A stretch of DNA of 60,000 nt from Cristatella mucedo (GCA_009760855.2 WPIO01000120.1:870001-930000); one strand, 5' to 3'. Shown: positions 22,356 to 35,999, counted from the first letter of the stretch. The notes: a model not told the origin generated them from the letters alone. A program made the numbers and translations.

Positions 22356-24239
22356 ACACGCGACGACACGGAAACACCAAGGGGGTTTCAACCACCCTGT
22401 ATTCGGCTGGCGCTCGTAGCCAAACAAGCACACGGCCGTTCACCCATCCGTCCGAGTTCCAACTTCATTCTCCATCCGCTCGCCCCATCCAGCCTTCCAC
22501 AGGCGAGCTGTGTCGTGTCAAGGCGAGCCCGGCCTGCTACGCCAAGTCAAGGAAGAGCCAGCTGCCGTGGCTGAACACCAAAACACAATTAGACCACACA
22601 AGCTAGGCTTAACTGGCTTTGTTCCGACAACGCAACAGTCGTGTCTGGTGTTCAAAGTAGAATAATGTCCAGAAATGACAAGGCAGGCTTTGTAAAATGT
22701 GGTAAATACTGCTTAACCTGGCGGGAATTAATGCTACAAGTCAAGATTCGGTTTCCACTGTCTTTTTCGGAACAAGTCAGAGTAACTAATCACATTTTGT
22801 ATAAAACACATGAAGCTATCCTTTGTTGAAATAGTGCGGAAATGAGTGGTTGAAACTCAGAAAGCATTACAATTAATAAACAAATGTCTCCGTCATTAAA
22901 TCCTTCGATCTGGTGACATTTACCAGTATGACGGCACTGATTATTGCTAATAACGGCCCTCCAGCAGGCAATGCGAGACGCAAGTGTCTCTTAAAACGCA
23001 ATAACCACACCATATCCGAAACAGTTAGGAAAGAAGTGTGGCCAGTTTCAGAGCGACAGTGTGTAACATCGGCAGTTTCTGAAGTGACAGTAGCATAGTG
23101 AAACGTCCACGCCATAAGGCTCCAGACCACTACACTTTTCCCGTCGCCGCTCTACCGTCTAGTTGTGAAGACTGTATTTGCAATTTTTAATCGTGTGTCA
23201 GTTGAATCAATCGTAGCCTAAACTTTGGGGCAGTGAAAGCCATGCAACCATTTGCATTTGCTCTAGACGGCTAATTCTTGTTGCATTCTTAGCACGCTTA
23301 TTGTTGGCAGTCTCAGAGAAATGTTGGTGCCACTCTGGAAAAATGTCGTCTAGCCGAGGCATTAAATTTAAATTGCTATGGAAATTTCTTCAGAAATCGA
23401 ATTGCCTCAAGACCCAATTAAAAACAACAATGTTTTCTTCAAAACTCGACACTATTTTTTTCGACGTACACAGCTTCTATTACTTTTTCAAGAATTCTAT
23501 AAAGTGCTCAGACAGCAAATGTCTTGTAGCATCCCCGAGCTATCGGGATTGACCAGTTGAAATCATACCTTTCAAAAAATGGACGAATCCCCTTCAAGTT
23601 GACTCTACCTACTTACAGATACCCACATTTCAAAACCCCGACCATTTGAGAGACATGCTTGCGTAAGAATTATACCAACTACTCCCTAAATCTCAAACGT
23701 CCGTTTCGACTTCCGTAACTCATTATTACCAGGTCTTCTTCTCGTGAAATTTATCCTTATCTGTTTCGCATATTAAATATAAATAATGTATACATACAAT
23801 TATTTAATCGGAGCTCGTCAAAATAATCTTGGTCTGAACCTGCAGCATGTGCAGGTTGTTTGGGTGATTATTGAACCTACGACTACTGACCCTAAGACAA
23901 TTGGATTGTAACAGCCGGCCTACACGACAATTAATTTATATACCATCTGGTCTGCAACTATTGGACCCACGACAACTGGCCTGTACTAACTGGCATATAT
24001 GAAAATTGATCTATATGTCAATTTATAAGAAAAATACACAATTAGAATTTTACCCAACCGATACAAACAGTTAGGAATGAATTCATGACTGTCTGAAATT
24101 CTTTTATATTTATGCAACAAAATTATTAGTGAAACAGTTTTTTCTCCTAAAAGTGTCAACAAAATGTTTATTGCGTTCTAGATAAAATCAATCTTTTTAG
24201 TGTTACCGTAACTTCTCAACTAGCTATGCGACAAATATG

Positions 24240-25560
24240 CAATGGCATGAAGAAAAGTTGAAAAATCTGTACAACTGTAACCTTCAACAGCCCATCGAAC
24301 CTTTTTAGCAAGCTCCCGGTATCTCTTTGCTTGGACAACAAGAACACCAGTGGAGCCTTGCAAGAACGAGGCAATCTAATTACAGTGGTCCATGAGAAGC
24401 CTTTTCAGAAATGTCCTCATCGTTGGATGATGGCACTGGAACACTGCTTGGGGCCCGTAATGCCTACCATCTACTGCATTAGTTGTTGTACGAGCTACAC
24501 CGTTTATTGAAACCCCATACTGATTCCTCATCCCCACAATGAAGAGCTCACTGCCATAGTTATAACTTCGGCCTCATAGACGTCTGCCTCAGATATAGGT
24601 ATGTTCTAAGTATGAGATCAGTTTGTTCACAGGCTCATTTGATGGCACAGAGTAGGACAGCAGCTAAAATGCTTCGATGAATTCAGTCTCTGGTAAATGT
24701 GCCTGTGCTTGTAGACGTCAGACTGCACTACGAAAAACGTCATCAGTTTCATAATCGTCTTTCATTCCTAAGTCGTAGACCTTTCCTATAACGCTGTGAG
24801 TGAGATGGAAGTAACAGCCCGTAATTCTAGCTGTCGAGTACAAGGCAGAATAAGCATTAATAGCTGCTGCTTCGAAATTGATGAGGATTGCATGAGGGTT
24901 TGCAGCAGGTATGAGACGCTTGAGTTCGGCGAGAAGGCGATCGCATATTGTAAGAGTCTTGTTTAGAAGTATGCAGTATAGTCCAAAAGGGATAAATCGT
25001 AGGACAATTTATCAATGAATGGTATACAATGAAAAGAAGATTAAGGGAACTACTTAAATCGTACCATCAGCTAACCTCATGTCTGAGCTAGCCAAGCCGT
25101 CAAGTAAGGTGTAACTTCCGAGGAAAATCAGCCGATCCTGTCCTGGTTCTAAGTCAAACAGTACAAAATCCATGAACTTCTGAGAGATGTCAAATAAAAA
25201 ATCTGTGGTGAAGTTCCGTCAGCCTCGGACGAGTCCTTCTTTCTCTGCCACTGCAGTGCTTGATTCAAGGTTGACTTCTTCGGTAAAGCCATTAGCACGT
25301 CATCAGATAAGTTCCTAGCCATTGAACTTTGCACTGCACTCGGAGTGGCAAAAACTTCCGACATCTTAGCCTTCATGTCACCGACACCATTTCTTGCCGG
25401 GCTACTGCTATGTTTCCTTCGTGGCACTGTTCTGGAGCTAGATTTTCAACTACTGTAGTGCCATTCTTTATTAGACGAGCCTTGCAACCAAGCTGACGGT
25501 ATTTGCAGCATCGCCAATTCATAGTACCACTTCCATTAACGATATGAATTTCCAGTATTC
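24240..25560 (-). pseudogene. MULE transposase with FLYWCH zinc finger, decayed
   Basis: On the minus strand the order is a FLYWCH-type finger at 25.53-25.42 kb (WRCCKYRQLGCKARLIKNGT, then CHEGN). Next comes a helical stretch (FATPSAVQSSMARNLSDDVL) and the LASSDMRLADGTI block. The transposase core at about 24.95-24.75 kb follows (LLAELKRLIPAANPHAILIN, FEAAAINAYSALYS, ITGCYFHLTHSV), then a C-terminal part (GVARTTNAVDGRHYG, FQCHHPTMRTFLKRL). Frames change several times and stops are present. The Asp normally found before FE in the TDFE motif is Asn here (INFE), and the later VEGWH motif reads VDGRH, so the enzyme is inactive. It would have cut and inserted the element ends. Confidence 0.85.
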
Positions 25561-25753
25561 AAAGTTTCTATAAGTCGTCGTAGCATTTCCACGCTCAAAA
25601 ATTCCGTACTGTATCGCTGACACCATGATTTTAAAATATTTTTGTGTTCTGAAATTATTTACTTCACAAATTATCAATTATATTTCTTTATACTAGCTGA
25701 TATCCAATCCTTATAATAGTCTTCGGGTAGTCATAGCAAACTGGTACCATATG

Positions 25754-25755
<2 letters not shown>

Positions 25756-25795
<40 letters not shown>
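25756..25795. repeat. (TA)n microsatellite
   Basis: A 40-base TA tract just inside the right inverted end of the MULE element. Confidence 0.95.
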
Positions 25796-25798
<3 letters not shown>

Positions 25799-26392
25799 GA
25801 TCAAATGAAACGTTTTATTTGTATTGCCTAGTTCTGATCTCCAGGCCACCTGCCAAGAAACTGTTGTCATATAGATCAATTGCACTAAAGGCCTGTTGGC
25901 ACAGGCCAATTGTCGTAGGGCGAGTAGTCACAACTTCATTTGTGGGAACACCGTACTGGCTTTCCTTTATTATGATAGATAGCTGTCATGTATACGCCGA
26001 ACATATATTTAAGGCAATTTTGATTTTAGGTGTAACGTGGAGACCAGCATACGATTCGGCGACAACTCTAACACGAAGACAGCAAGTATGCTTCTTCCCA
26101 CTATCTTACTCTTATTCCTAGAAATCTTCATCCTTTATGTCGTATTACGGGAGAAAAGTTCCTTTTAAAGAACCACACGGTCTGAATTTGAATGATCCCC
26201 ATATCATTTCATGATGAGATCATTTTATGATGAGGCTTGGTGTGCACAATCGTCTTGATAAAAGGGGATTTATTTCTCTCAGCCAAGATCACCAGATGCT
26301 GGACTTTGAGTGCTGAAGAAAAGTAAGTATGCTAGTATGCACAATTTAAAGTTGCATAAGAGCTTGTTCCAAAAGAGACACCGATTTGAGTG

Positions 26393-26660
26393 TTATTGTA
26401 ACAAAATGCTCGGTGAGATCATCTGCACTAGAGTTATTGTCAAAAGCTTTATGACTGAGCCGGCATGGTAATTTGCGACTACCAAAGCCCATCGCCAAAT
26501 TCTGGCACTTGTCATCTGGGATATCAGCCGGTCTTCTTTACGGTGGAAAAACAATGGCTTGTCATCCATATTGATTTCAAGCGTCCTGTTTTTAAAAATA
26601 TTTGAGGAACCGAGGCTACCTGAAGACGGTAGACATGCCTTATCTCTTCTATTAGGCACG
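26393..26660 (-). pseudogene. Possible Ty3-type RNase H fragment
   Basis: An 88-codon minus-strand frame includes KPLFFHRKEDRLISQMTSAR followed by IWRWALVVANYHAG. The pattern (KPL-x-x-x-h, then ar-x-x-RW-hLxhxxY) recalls the end of the RNase H domain of Ty3-type retrotransposons. No LTRs, protease, RT or integrase could be found around it, so this is a lone fragment at best. Confidence 0.4.
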
Positions 26661-26669
26661 AGACAGTTC

Positions 26670-29600
26670 AGCTACAACGAGCGATCGCAAGGCAAATACC
26701 GCTAGTCTCTAGTTGCACGCTTTGCTGGTCAGGCATTCATGCATTTAGTGTGACTTTACGGATTTACCGCCACACTGAGCCGAATCGTATCTTATTTTGA
26801 TGGTTAATTCAGGGTGGAAACGTACTTATATATGTGGAGGCTGTTTTAGCTGCTTTTATTGGATGGTGGCCTACTGTTTTTGCGATCCCTATGCAAGCGT
26901 AAATCAATCTTTACTTGACAACCTGTGGATATTTACTGATACGGGGCTAAGATTAATAAGGAGTAGATGGTAAGAATGTAGCATTCTGGTTATTTCTGTA
27001 AACCATTGAAAAATCAAGACCTGGGTGCAAGAGTAAAATTTAAAACTTTGTCTTGACTTGGATGTGCACCTTCAGTGTAAAACTTTTGAGCTATTGACAG
27101 TCACAAGCTTTTGATAATTCATGTGCAATCCATTATTAGTGCACGGAGTAATTTCGGTGTTATGAAGCGAGTGACAGTCTTTTTGTGGCGCACGGACAGT
27201 ATTTCACATTGCATCAAATGTACAACAAAAATGTTAACTGCACGTTTGGTTTCAATGCCAAAATAACGGAAGACGTCTTTTCTGAGTATTGAACAGTTGC
27301 TGAAACGCCGTCGGTCACCAGCTTGTCTGGTTCTATAGCTGAGTTTACGCCTAACTAGGTTTGGGTGTATGCATGTTTTCCAAAGCTGGGCTTAAGTGGC
27401 ATTTGGAATAGCTTAGATTATGAAATTTTGTGAATTTCACGACCTCACACCTTAAAGTTCTATTCGGTCCATGCAGTAAAATCAATTGGGGGCATTGCCA
27501 TGTACCCAATGACAGGTTAAGCCACAACTTACGCTGGTTATCGTAACTGATAACCGCGATAATATTGGATTTGGATTTAAAGAGTTCCACATAGTATATT
27601 AGATGAGACGCCTCAAACGATCGACCGAATACCATAAAAGTAATACAATTTCTCGCTCGTAAATATTGCATTAGTTGCTAAAAAGTGTAAGTACTATTTT
27701 AGTTAGAGTGTCTTTTAACGTCAAAAGACAGTAGCAGAATGTCGCAACAGTGCTTGCTGGTAAAGTAGGCTTACGGTACAGTGTCACATGACAATTATCT
27801 TCCTGCTCGAGCCAAATCCGTGTCTCGACATACTCAATTGCATAATACTAATACTCTCCGAAGACGTAGATTTGTCGATATATATTGGACGATGTTTTAG
27901 CTAAAACGGCGTGTTTCGGCTTTTAATATTATGGGCAAACTTTGCCCTGAACATGGTTCAGACAGATCCTGGTTGGGATATTTGCTGCATCTCACCCGCT
28001 GGAGCTCGGCCACAGATCGTTGACAAAGTTGCTTCAATTGATAGAACGTGTCCAGGGAAGCATAATCCTCAAGAAGAAGTGTGTCAATAGTAAGTATACT
28101 GCCAAGTCAGATTAGTGGCAGGTCAAAATAATATCCAGTCCGTTCACTTAGTGCCTTCTCTTTTCTAAAAGCGTCGTGCTCCATTGAATGCACAGACCCT
28201 GCTAATTTTAAAGTAACGTCAGTCATCGCAGTCACAAAACACATGGATCGCACTTATTGATCGGAATTAAAAGTTGATGGTCTCCGGCGTATGTCCGTAG
28301 ACCAGACGGTCAGCGAGCGCTATAACTGACTCAAAAACAAATTTTGTCGAAATTTACCCTAGCGATCAGTTTTATTAATCCAAGATTTAGTCAAAACATT
28401 CGTATAGATTTGTCCACACTGGCTCACCGGGGGGGGGGGAGGGTTGGAATCTGGAATGTAACTTGTCGAAGGTCTTACCTGACTACTAGAGCAACTTACG
28501 AAAGTCATCAATCTCGCACTGTTGGTGTCTGTTCGGCAGGAAATAATTAATCTATTTTACTTATTAATGTAGTCACTGCCGGCCTCGATGACCCCCATTG
28601 ATGCATGCTTATTTTGAAAATTTATTTTTGACATTGTGGAGCATGAGTGCTTTTGTTGGCATCATATTTGGCTGCGGCCCCTCCAGGCCACCTCGAATGT
28701 AAACAGGCAGTTGCAATCAATTAGGGGTGGTAGAAACATCCTTGATGCCAAATATGTTAGGTATGTTGGTGTCTTAGATAGAGATAATTAACGTTTAGTG
28801 GTTACGGAAATGAAGAGCTAATCGCTGCTCGTGAAGAGCTCACACAAGCCTCATCATGACTCAGAGTATTTCATTAATAAGAGTAGTTCTTAGACAATTT
28901 TAACGGAAAGCATAATCTCACTTTTATCTCAAGAGCACATCATAGCAAACAAGCTGTGAGTATTCCCAGCATAGCAGTCCTAAATTGAGGTTCTCTATAG
29001 TTTATCTTCCTTTGACTTTCCATTCGGCCTAATCAGGGCCGTTTCTTCGAGCGTTATTTTTTTAAACAAATAGTCGCCGATATGATTATAAATATTCATC
29101 TCAGTGGCTAGCAGTATAAAAACTGCGACCTATGAGATCTGTTAAACTGCTAAGCAAATTACAGGTTTTATGAATTTATGTATCTCGAAAACCATTAGTT
29201 ACGTTGAGGTTATCTGCATTTATTCCCAAGCAGTTACTTTTTTCCTTCGCTATGCTATTGGGCGTAGTAGTTTTCTTGCTCAAGTAGCCCTTGCAGAGCT
29301 GAATTTCGCAATACACCATGAACTGTTGGCAAGCATTGCCTAATGTTACATAATTCCGGGGTCTCTTGAATTTGTCGGTCTGTGAAGTATTAGTTGTATT
29401 TGTTACATCAATTTATTTGTAAATAGTTAATTTGTTTGATTTGGTTTGCAATTGTCTGCATGCCTGTCCAGGATAAGTAACTGATGTCAAGCTATATAGA
29501 TATATATCCTTTGGCGTATATTTGGTAGGTCAGTATTAACCTAGTGTCGAACATCTGGAGGGTTTCTTTAAAATTGCCTATGGCATGGCATATGTATGTA

Positions 29601-32600
29601 CAAATTTTTTCCTTTGAATCATTGATTCTTATGGTGGCAATTCGTTCCATTGGTTCTTTCGATGAGAAAACGATCGTCGAGTGGTGTATTTAATTATATC
29701 TTGGCGTCGTTTGTTATCATTTGCGTAGTCCTAATTTACTGAAAGCCTTCCATAAACCATTTTTTGTGAACTCATTATTCCAACGGATTGTTTCTAACTA
29801 TTCTCAACGAGCTGATTTGGTTGCCAAATTTGCCATTGGCTGCACCGAATTTTAAGATTTGGTCACCATTATAAAAGCGAAATACTTCATTAGACGGTAA
29901 CCTAGTTGATTATCATCAGTGCAGATAAAAAACTGAGGGATTTCTTTTAAGTTCCTTTTCAAAAAACACATTTTCGTGACAAGTTGGTATCCATGTATTC
30001 TGGACCCATTGATTTAGTAGCTTTGCATTTCATCACCGGCTGTTGCTTTCCGAATCGGGTAATCGTATTTGAGCTGCATATTTTATTCAGCATGTTTGTT
30101 TATCATTTGCGAAGTGCCCTGCAGCTGAGCGTGAAAGAACGCTTGCGTTTCACAGTAGCCCCGTTTCCAGTGGAACTTGATTTCCGAATATTCAACGCTG
30201 TCCTATCGGGTTTAGAAGCTATTGCTCGATTGATTTCGTTATTAATCTCAAGAATGCAAAACAAAATTATTAGACTGACCAGTCTAATGCCGCTGTTTTG
30301 TCTTTGCCCTTTAATTATTTATGTGTTTTCAATAAGCACTTCAGTTTAAGTTGGTATTGCGGAGCTTGGGCAATTAGAGGGTCTCCCTCTAGCCGGATAG
30401 ATGCAAGCCAGTGCGGTAAAACAAGTGAACTACTGCATAATTTGTCATGCCAGTTTTACCGATCCATCCCATGCAGGGCGTAATTTAAGCTTTTATGTCG
30501 CATTCATTTTTGGTCGACAAAGAATTAAGGGCAATGGATTTATGCATCTTACCTTGTGCTCGAAATTACGATCAATCAGCCCTTTCGGTCTCACAATGTC
30601 GGTTCGTATGTACTCCTACGTTCTGTTAGCTTCGAAGCATCAACCAATTTTTGAAGTGAAGGAAATTTAAGAAGGTAATTGTATAAAATTTGAACTTAAA
30701 AGTAGCTGCAGAAGATTTTATTTCTCGAGGCATGGTGATGTTTGTGGTCGCTCAACCTCTTCTCAAGTTCTTGGAGGTTTTCGAAACTGTTTTCACGTCC
30801 TCTCGGCTTAAGAAAGAGTTCATCCAGAAATACTGCTATACCGAGTACATGTGAAGGAAGTTTATAAATATTCTCCTTGAGTATCCTTGTGCGGGAAAAT
30901 ATTCCATGAGAAATCTCTTGAATAGACCTACTCCTCAACGAGGCTGTTATGATGGCCAACCGATGTCTGGCTCTCGAGTAAGAGAGCACTTTGGCTGTGC
31001 GAACATTAAAAGGTCATTTTTATGAAAATCCTCATTCCATGCTGTGCTGCTGCATCAATTACTCTTACAATGCTATTTGGTGACATTGCGGTAACGTTTA
31101 AGAAATCACCTAAAGGACTAGTTTCCACAAATCCTTTTTTTGGCAAGTTTTGACCAGGTGGAGACGTCTTAGTGAACTGCACGACCGGCTTGGCATGGTC
31201 GTAATATTTGACCATTTCAAACTGCATTGGCTTTGCTTGCATCATAGGGGAAAATCATGGAGCATCACAAATAGCACTAGTTTTGGTTTCAGAAAACTGA
31301 TTGGTTTCGAATTTCAATTTTGCCATAAGCTCCAAGCTCAAAGACCAAACAACTCTCCAAAAGAACACCCTGAAACTCGTTCCATATCTCTCTCAATGAG
31401 CTCGGCGATAAGTTACAGCTGCCTCTTTAAAGTATGAAACAAGTCATTTATCCCATTACTCGGGCAAAGAGGGTTCATGGTCTATAAAGCGGAATAATCC
31501 CTTGAGCCATACTTCTTTTTTTCACTGATTATTAAGAGTGCAATTAATGCAAAATCGAGCTAGTCACTGACAGGTGGCACTCAATAGGTGATTCACCAAT
31601 TTTCCGCTTAAAGTTGTTCCGAAACCGGTACCTAAAGCGCTCTCGGCACCGGTTCCGGTTCGTATGGAGCAAGTCCATTATGAATTATTCAATGAATTAA
31701 TTGTATGCTCGGTTGCGTTGACCTTAGGATTGCTTTGCCAGGCGATGTTGGAAAGAGGTTTGAATGCAACTGGTGATTGGCTAGCAGAAAATAAGTGTGC
31801 TCTCTTTTCCAATGGTTTTGAATGAGATTATGTGAAAGTAATGCAACAAGCTTTGTAGTTCCTTAAAAAATGCACGCAGTTGAATGCAATTCTGTAAATT
31901 CCGTACATGGTGACGCATCCGACTCAGTGTGGCTAACGCCCTCGCCTCTAAGTGTAGCCATTGGTAGATCTACGGCTTCAATGCAGCAGCTCCGTCTGCT
32001 CGCTCTGCCGCTGGATCGACATGACATCCCTACTGCTGGGTTCGAGGACAATGTTTCCCGCCCCGCCCCCAGGTTAGCACTCAGCCATTTGGTTCGATTG
32101 ATGCAGCGAATAGCCGTTGTGCTGAGTTCTCTATTTTCCGTAAAGGAAAACTAGGTCCTATTTTCGCGCTCAAAATGATCTGCTTGGCGCTGCAGCCATA
32201 GCAAGATTCAGCTCCACGTTGGACGTTGTTTATTAGCCTTTAGAGCCTAATGGTACGGCTTTATAACTGGAAACCTGCTTGCAAGCTAGCTTAAAGTGGC
32301 CTCTCCTAGGCAACTTGCCATCTCGTAGTCCCCAAGCAAGCTCTTTGTATATAGTGCTGAGGCATACATAATAATGAATTTGAATTCCATATATATTGCC
32401 TCATTATGGCGTCTCCATCTTCGAGCCTTGGATTTGTAAGCAGTACAATAGCAAATCGTGGTAGTGGTTAGTAGATAACCACTTTAGCCAATTGTTTGGA
32501 GGTCATGAGCTGGCTTTCAATGACGAAGTAAATTATTCCACTTCGTTGGTACTAGCTCAGTAACATTGTATATCAGAGTTATCTAAAACCAACTGGCACC

Positions 32601-34700
32601 CTTTTTTTGGTTCAAATTGCCAAGACCAATCATTCCATCAAGTCCAATCATTCAGCAAGTCAGGTTGATGGCTAGCATGTGCCAAGAGACGACTTGGAAG
32701 TTGATTCTCAACTAGATCAGCACAACAAACTACGGGTATTCGTACGGCATAAACGTGATTTTCAATGACAGAGTAGTCGGCAGCTGTGACATACATGGTC
32801 GTTTTTGGTCGGACTTGGTGCTCAATTGATGCTATGTTCTCTCCATAAATGACTTAAGCACACAACATTTGATCGGATTCAATTCGGTTTATGGGCTCTT
32901 TGGAGTCCATTATTTTTGTTTGCAGCTAAGAAACAGGTGTCGGCCATAGAAAGCGTTGACAATTAGCTTGGACGTGACAATTAACTAATTAGATTTCTGG
33001 TGAATGATCTTAATAGACCATACAAGAATAAATAGGCAGACAAACTACGAATAGGTACGAAATGCATTTTTAAAATGCAAAAAGCTTTTGTCAATCAATC
33101 GCAATCCGTTTCGCCGGCGGGTTGGAAATGTTAAAACAACTTATAACTGAGCGTTTGACATTGCTTTGCTGAATCTAAGATCTCATCTACTTGTAAAACT
33201 GCAAAGAGGTAAGGAAATGTACTTTGGCATACTTTAATGAAAAGTTGTACAGTTGGCTTAGTAAGCCACGTTTCATGAATTTTTGTAAGTTCTAACGTAT
33301 AATCTCCATTTATCGCATCCTTCTTACAGGAAAGTCTTGAAATGTCATGTGTAATTGCATGTCTGAAGTGAGGCTAATTTTGGCTAAGTTAAAAGTTTTC
33401 CCTTTCAGATGATTAGACAGAGCCTCGAATATAATAAACAGTTGTAGTCACCTCATCTTAAACCAGTCTCTGTACGTATCTTTATGAATACACAAAAAAC
33501 AACACCGTGATTGGAAAAATTGATTTAATGCTCCATAAACCTGTATTCCTTGTTTTTTTAGGGCCCAATGCCATCTTAAAAAGTTACGGCAGATGCCACC
33601 CTGTTTTGACACCGCGATTTTGAAGCACAAAAACTTGGGTAATAGCACCGAACATTTATTGGTTGTTTTTGACAGGCTCACAAAAATGGATTTTCGTCAT
33701 ATTTATTTTAGCTTATCAATTATTTCTTAACGTATCTGCTTCATTGGTTTTAACAGGGTAATTTTTTCAGAGGCTGTGCAGATAGTTGTAGTATTTTCTG
33801 AGCAGCTGAAGTGCTTCTACTTGAGTTCATCGAGCTTTTGAGATCAACCCTGAATGTAGAAACAATCAGCTGTAGCTGCGATAGCCATTCAGTCAACAAA
33901 TTAGTTACAAAATGGCGGGAGATCAGGAGAGCTATGAAAAAATTGACTGAAGCAGTCAGCTTTACAAAGAGTAGGTCAGGACTCACATGAATAGTGATAA
34001 AAAACCTATTACTGAATCCAAGCGAAAATTTTCAGAGACAGTATGTCTGCACAAAATTAAACAGCTTGTTACATTTTTATTTTTCTTGATTTCTCGATAT
34101 TTCTTCAACTTAGTCACATTTATCCAGCCATGTCCTCCAGCAATCAGGTTTCCGAGTTCAGGCCTGATACGAGTAGATTGCCTCAATCCAGAGATCCTAC
34201 CTACCATGACTAGGTTTGCATCCAAATGTTAACTGAAGTCGCGTTAACACTGTGAGTCTTCCAACTGCCGGTTTTCCAGTCTTCGATATCGGCTTTGCTG
34301 AGACTGAGGTTGGTCCATGACTTGTGTATACCAGACTAAATGAAAAATCAGAATACGATTAGAGTTGTATACCTTGGTCAAGGCAGCCAATGGAAGATTG
34401 AACAAGTGATCTATCATCGGCCCAGTCAAGGGCGCATCTTCTTTGATATTTAAAAAAAAACATTGTGGACGACTCCGCCCGTCGAAGATAATCAAAGCGT
34501 TCTGCAAGAGTCCATAACTATATTCAATCGTCAACTGGTTGCTGCAAAAGTAATGTCACTGTAATACAATTAGTCATTTCTTATCAATTGCTAAGTGCTC
34601 AGCATAAATGTAACAGTCATATTGCTAAGCTAGCTCTAATTTGTTGTAGTCTGCAATAAAATAATGTGTACATCACGAAATGCATCCCAATAGTACCAGG
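26670..34700. other. Mostly unrecognised DNA, some decayed coding-like frames
   Basis: No gene can be supported apart from the small candidate at 27.95 kb. Minus-strand frames at 31245-31006 (VKYYDHAKPVVQFTKTSPPG), 30989-30696, 34534-34244 and 34225-33983 (TRIRPELGNLIAGGHGWINV, ending at a GTGAGT) have protein-like composition and run in the same direction, so they may be old transposon coding remnants. A 9-10 G run is at about 28.43 kb. Confidence 0.45.
27953..28089 (+). CDS. Possible cysteine-containing exon
   Basis: An open frame (27905-28089) ends at a good donor, GTAAGTAT, in phase 2. From the ATG at 27953 it reads MVQTDPGWDICCISPAGARP, then IVDKVASIDRTCPGKH and EEVCQY, with four Cys in 46 residues. 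An alternative acceptor (GGTTCAG) would start it at 27962 in phase 0. Composition is protein-like, but no partner exon or family was found. Confidence 0.25.
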
Positions 34701-35340
34701 CCTATGGTTAATACCTGCAAAACATGAAAACGTAGGCCATTTCTGAGATTATTTAAGCGTTTCTTGAACAGATGTTCAGGAGAATCTCTATGGAGTTTCT
34801 TGCGATAGTCAGAGAGCGTTTTAGTGGAAGATATTTTTCTCCTGTATCCTTGTTACGATATTTTTTATGAAAACGTTCGCTATGTTCACCATTAACCGTA
34901 CCACAGTTGTCAGGAAGAAATCTTAACGGGAATGAAGGAAGTAGATCTTGAAAGACATATTGCAGCCAGTCTCTGACACTGCACCAGCATGCCTTCTAAT
35001 AATTCCCTGTAGTTCTCTGCCCTAAAAGTTCCACGAAAATCTATGGACACTGCGGGAAATGCATTACATGCTTTTCCCCCATCACATCGCAGCAAGCTGT
35101 CAAACTGGTAATCTCTGAAGAGCTCTCGAACCTGAAGACGAACGGAAAATCTCTTTAATATTCGCTTTGCTGAGTCATGAGAATTATTCATATAGGTATC
35201 GGAAAACTGGCTAAGTCATGTTTACGGCTTTCACGAAGTTCTTCATCAAACCTAGTTTGATGTAGTAGCAGGATCCAGCCAGCCTCGATCAAAGCTGGGT
35301 GCTGAGTTTTTTCTCCCCTAACGCTACATTTGCATAGAAT

Positions 35341-35500
35341 ATATAATTCATTTGTATATAATGCATTGGTATAGCGCCCAAAGAGAGCTTAATCTCTATC
35401 CAGATGCTTCACATATGCCTCGGGGCTCGAACCCACGACCTCATTCAGACCTTGCTTGGTCGGGGCGAGCATCTTAACCGCTGGACCAAACCTGCTAGAA
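35341..35500 (-). mobile_element. tRNA-headed SINE, minus strand
   Basis: Plus-strand view: TATAGCGCCCAAAGAGAGCT, ACATATGCCTCGGGGCTCGA, GGTCGGGGCGAGCATCTTAA, CCGCTGGACCAAACC. This is the reverse complement of the copy at 18.0 kb over its full length. Confidence 0.85.
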
Positions 35501-35999
35501 GTCCATTCCTTTTGCAAGCCATGCAATTTCCTTGCTAAACTACACCATTTACATAAAGAACGCATGAATTATTTATATCCGTGCCGCAGTTCCATTAAAA
35601 GGACAAATACCTTGAATAACTACAGGGGAACCAGCTGTACTTGTCATACTCAGTATAATTCAGTTGCTGCTCATAGCACGTCTCTTTCATGTGGACAGCA
35701 TGGGCTACTGAATTAGATGGACGACGGTTTTTATTTTGCACAAGCACAGCCTTAAGAGTCAGTTTAGGAGAGTCAGCAAGTAGTCCTCATTCGTGTAAGT
35801 CACGAGACATTGTTAAGGCGTTCATGAGGCCCTCAATATCAGAACGGACGACCAGATTACTTTCCTCTCTTCAGAAAGGCGCCAAGTGCTGGTTGAGCTT
35901 TCAATATAATGGAATATTGACATTTTTGACAATATTTCATTGTTGGACTCTTGATACTAGAAACTCTGCCTTTTTATGTTGAAATCGCGAACCGGATCA

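Larger units (their letters stand above)
23870..25945 (-). mobile_element. MULE DNA transposon with recognisable inverted ends
   Basis: A FLYWCH/MULE transposase relic lies between inverted sequences. The left end (23881 on) carries GACTACTGACCCTAAGACAA; the reverse complement of the right end (about 25930-25866) carries GACTACTCGCCCTACGACAA. A second matched block is ATTGATCTATATGTCAA (left, about 24005) against ATTGATCTATATGACAA (right). The left end is longer because it contains extra related subrepeats. Outer limits and target-site duplication could not be fixed. A (TA)n tract sits just inside the right end. Confidence 0.7.

Noticed and set aside
29984-30349. 121-codon hydrophobic frame as a membrane protein
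   Set aside because: The T-rich DNA explains the hydrophobic residues; no family motif or splice context supports it.
31905-32060. Possible second tRNA-headed SINE (GTGTGGCTAACGCCCTCGCC, later GGGTTCGAGGAC)
   Set aside because: The two box-like sequences are about 100 bases apart and no second copy was seen in the window.
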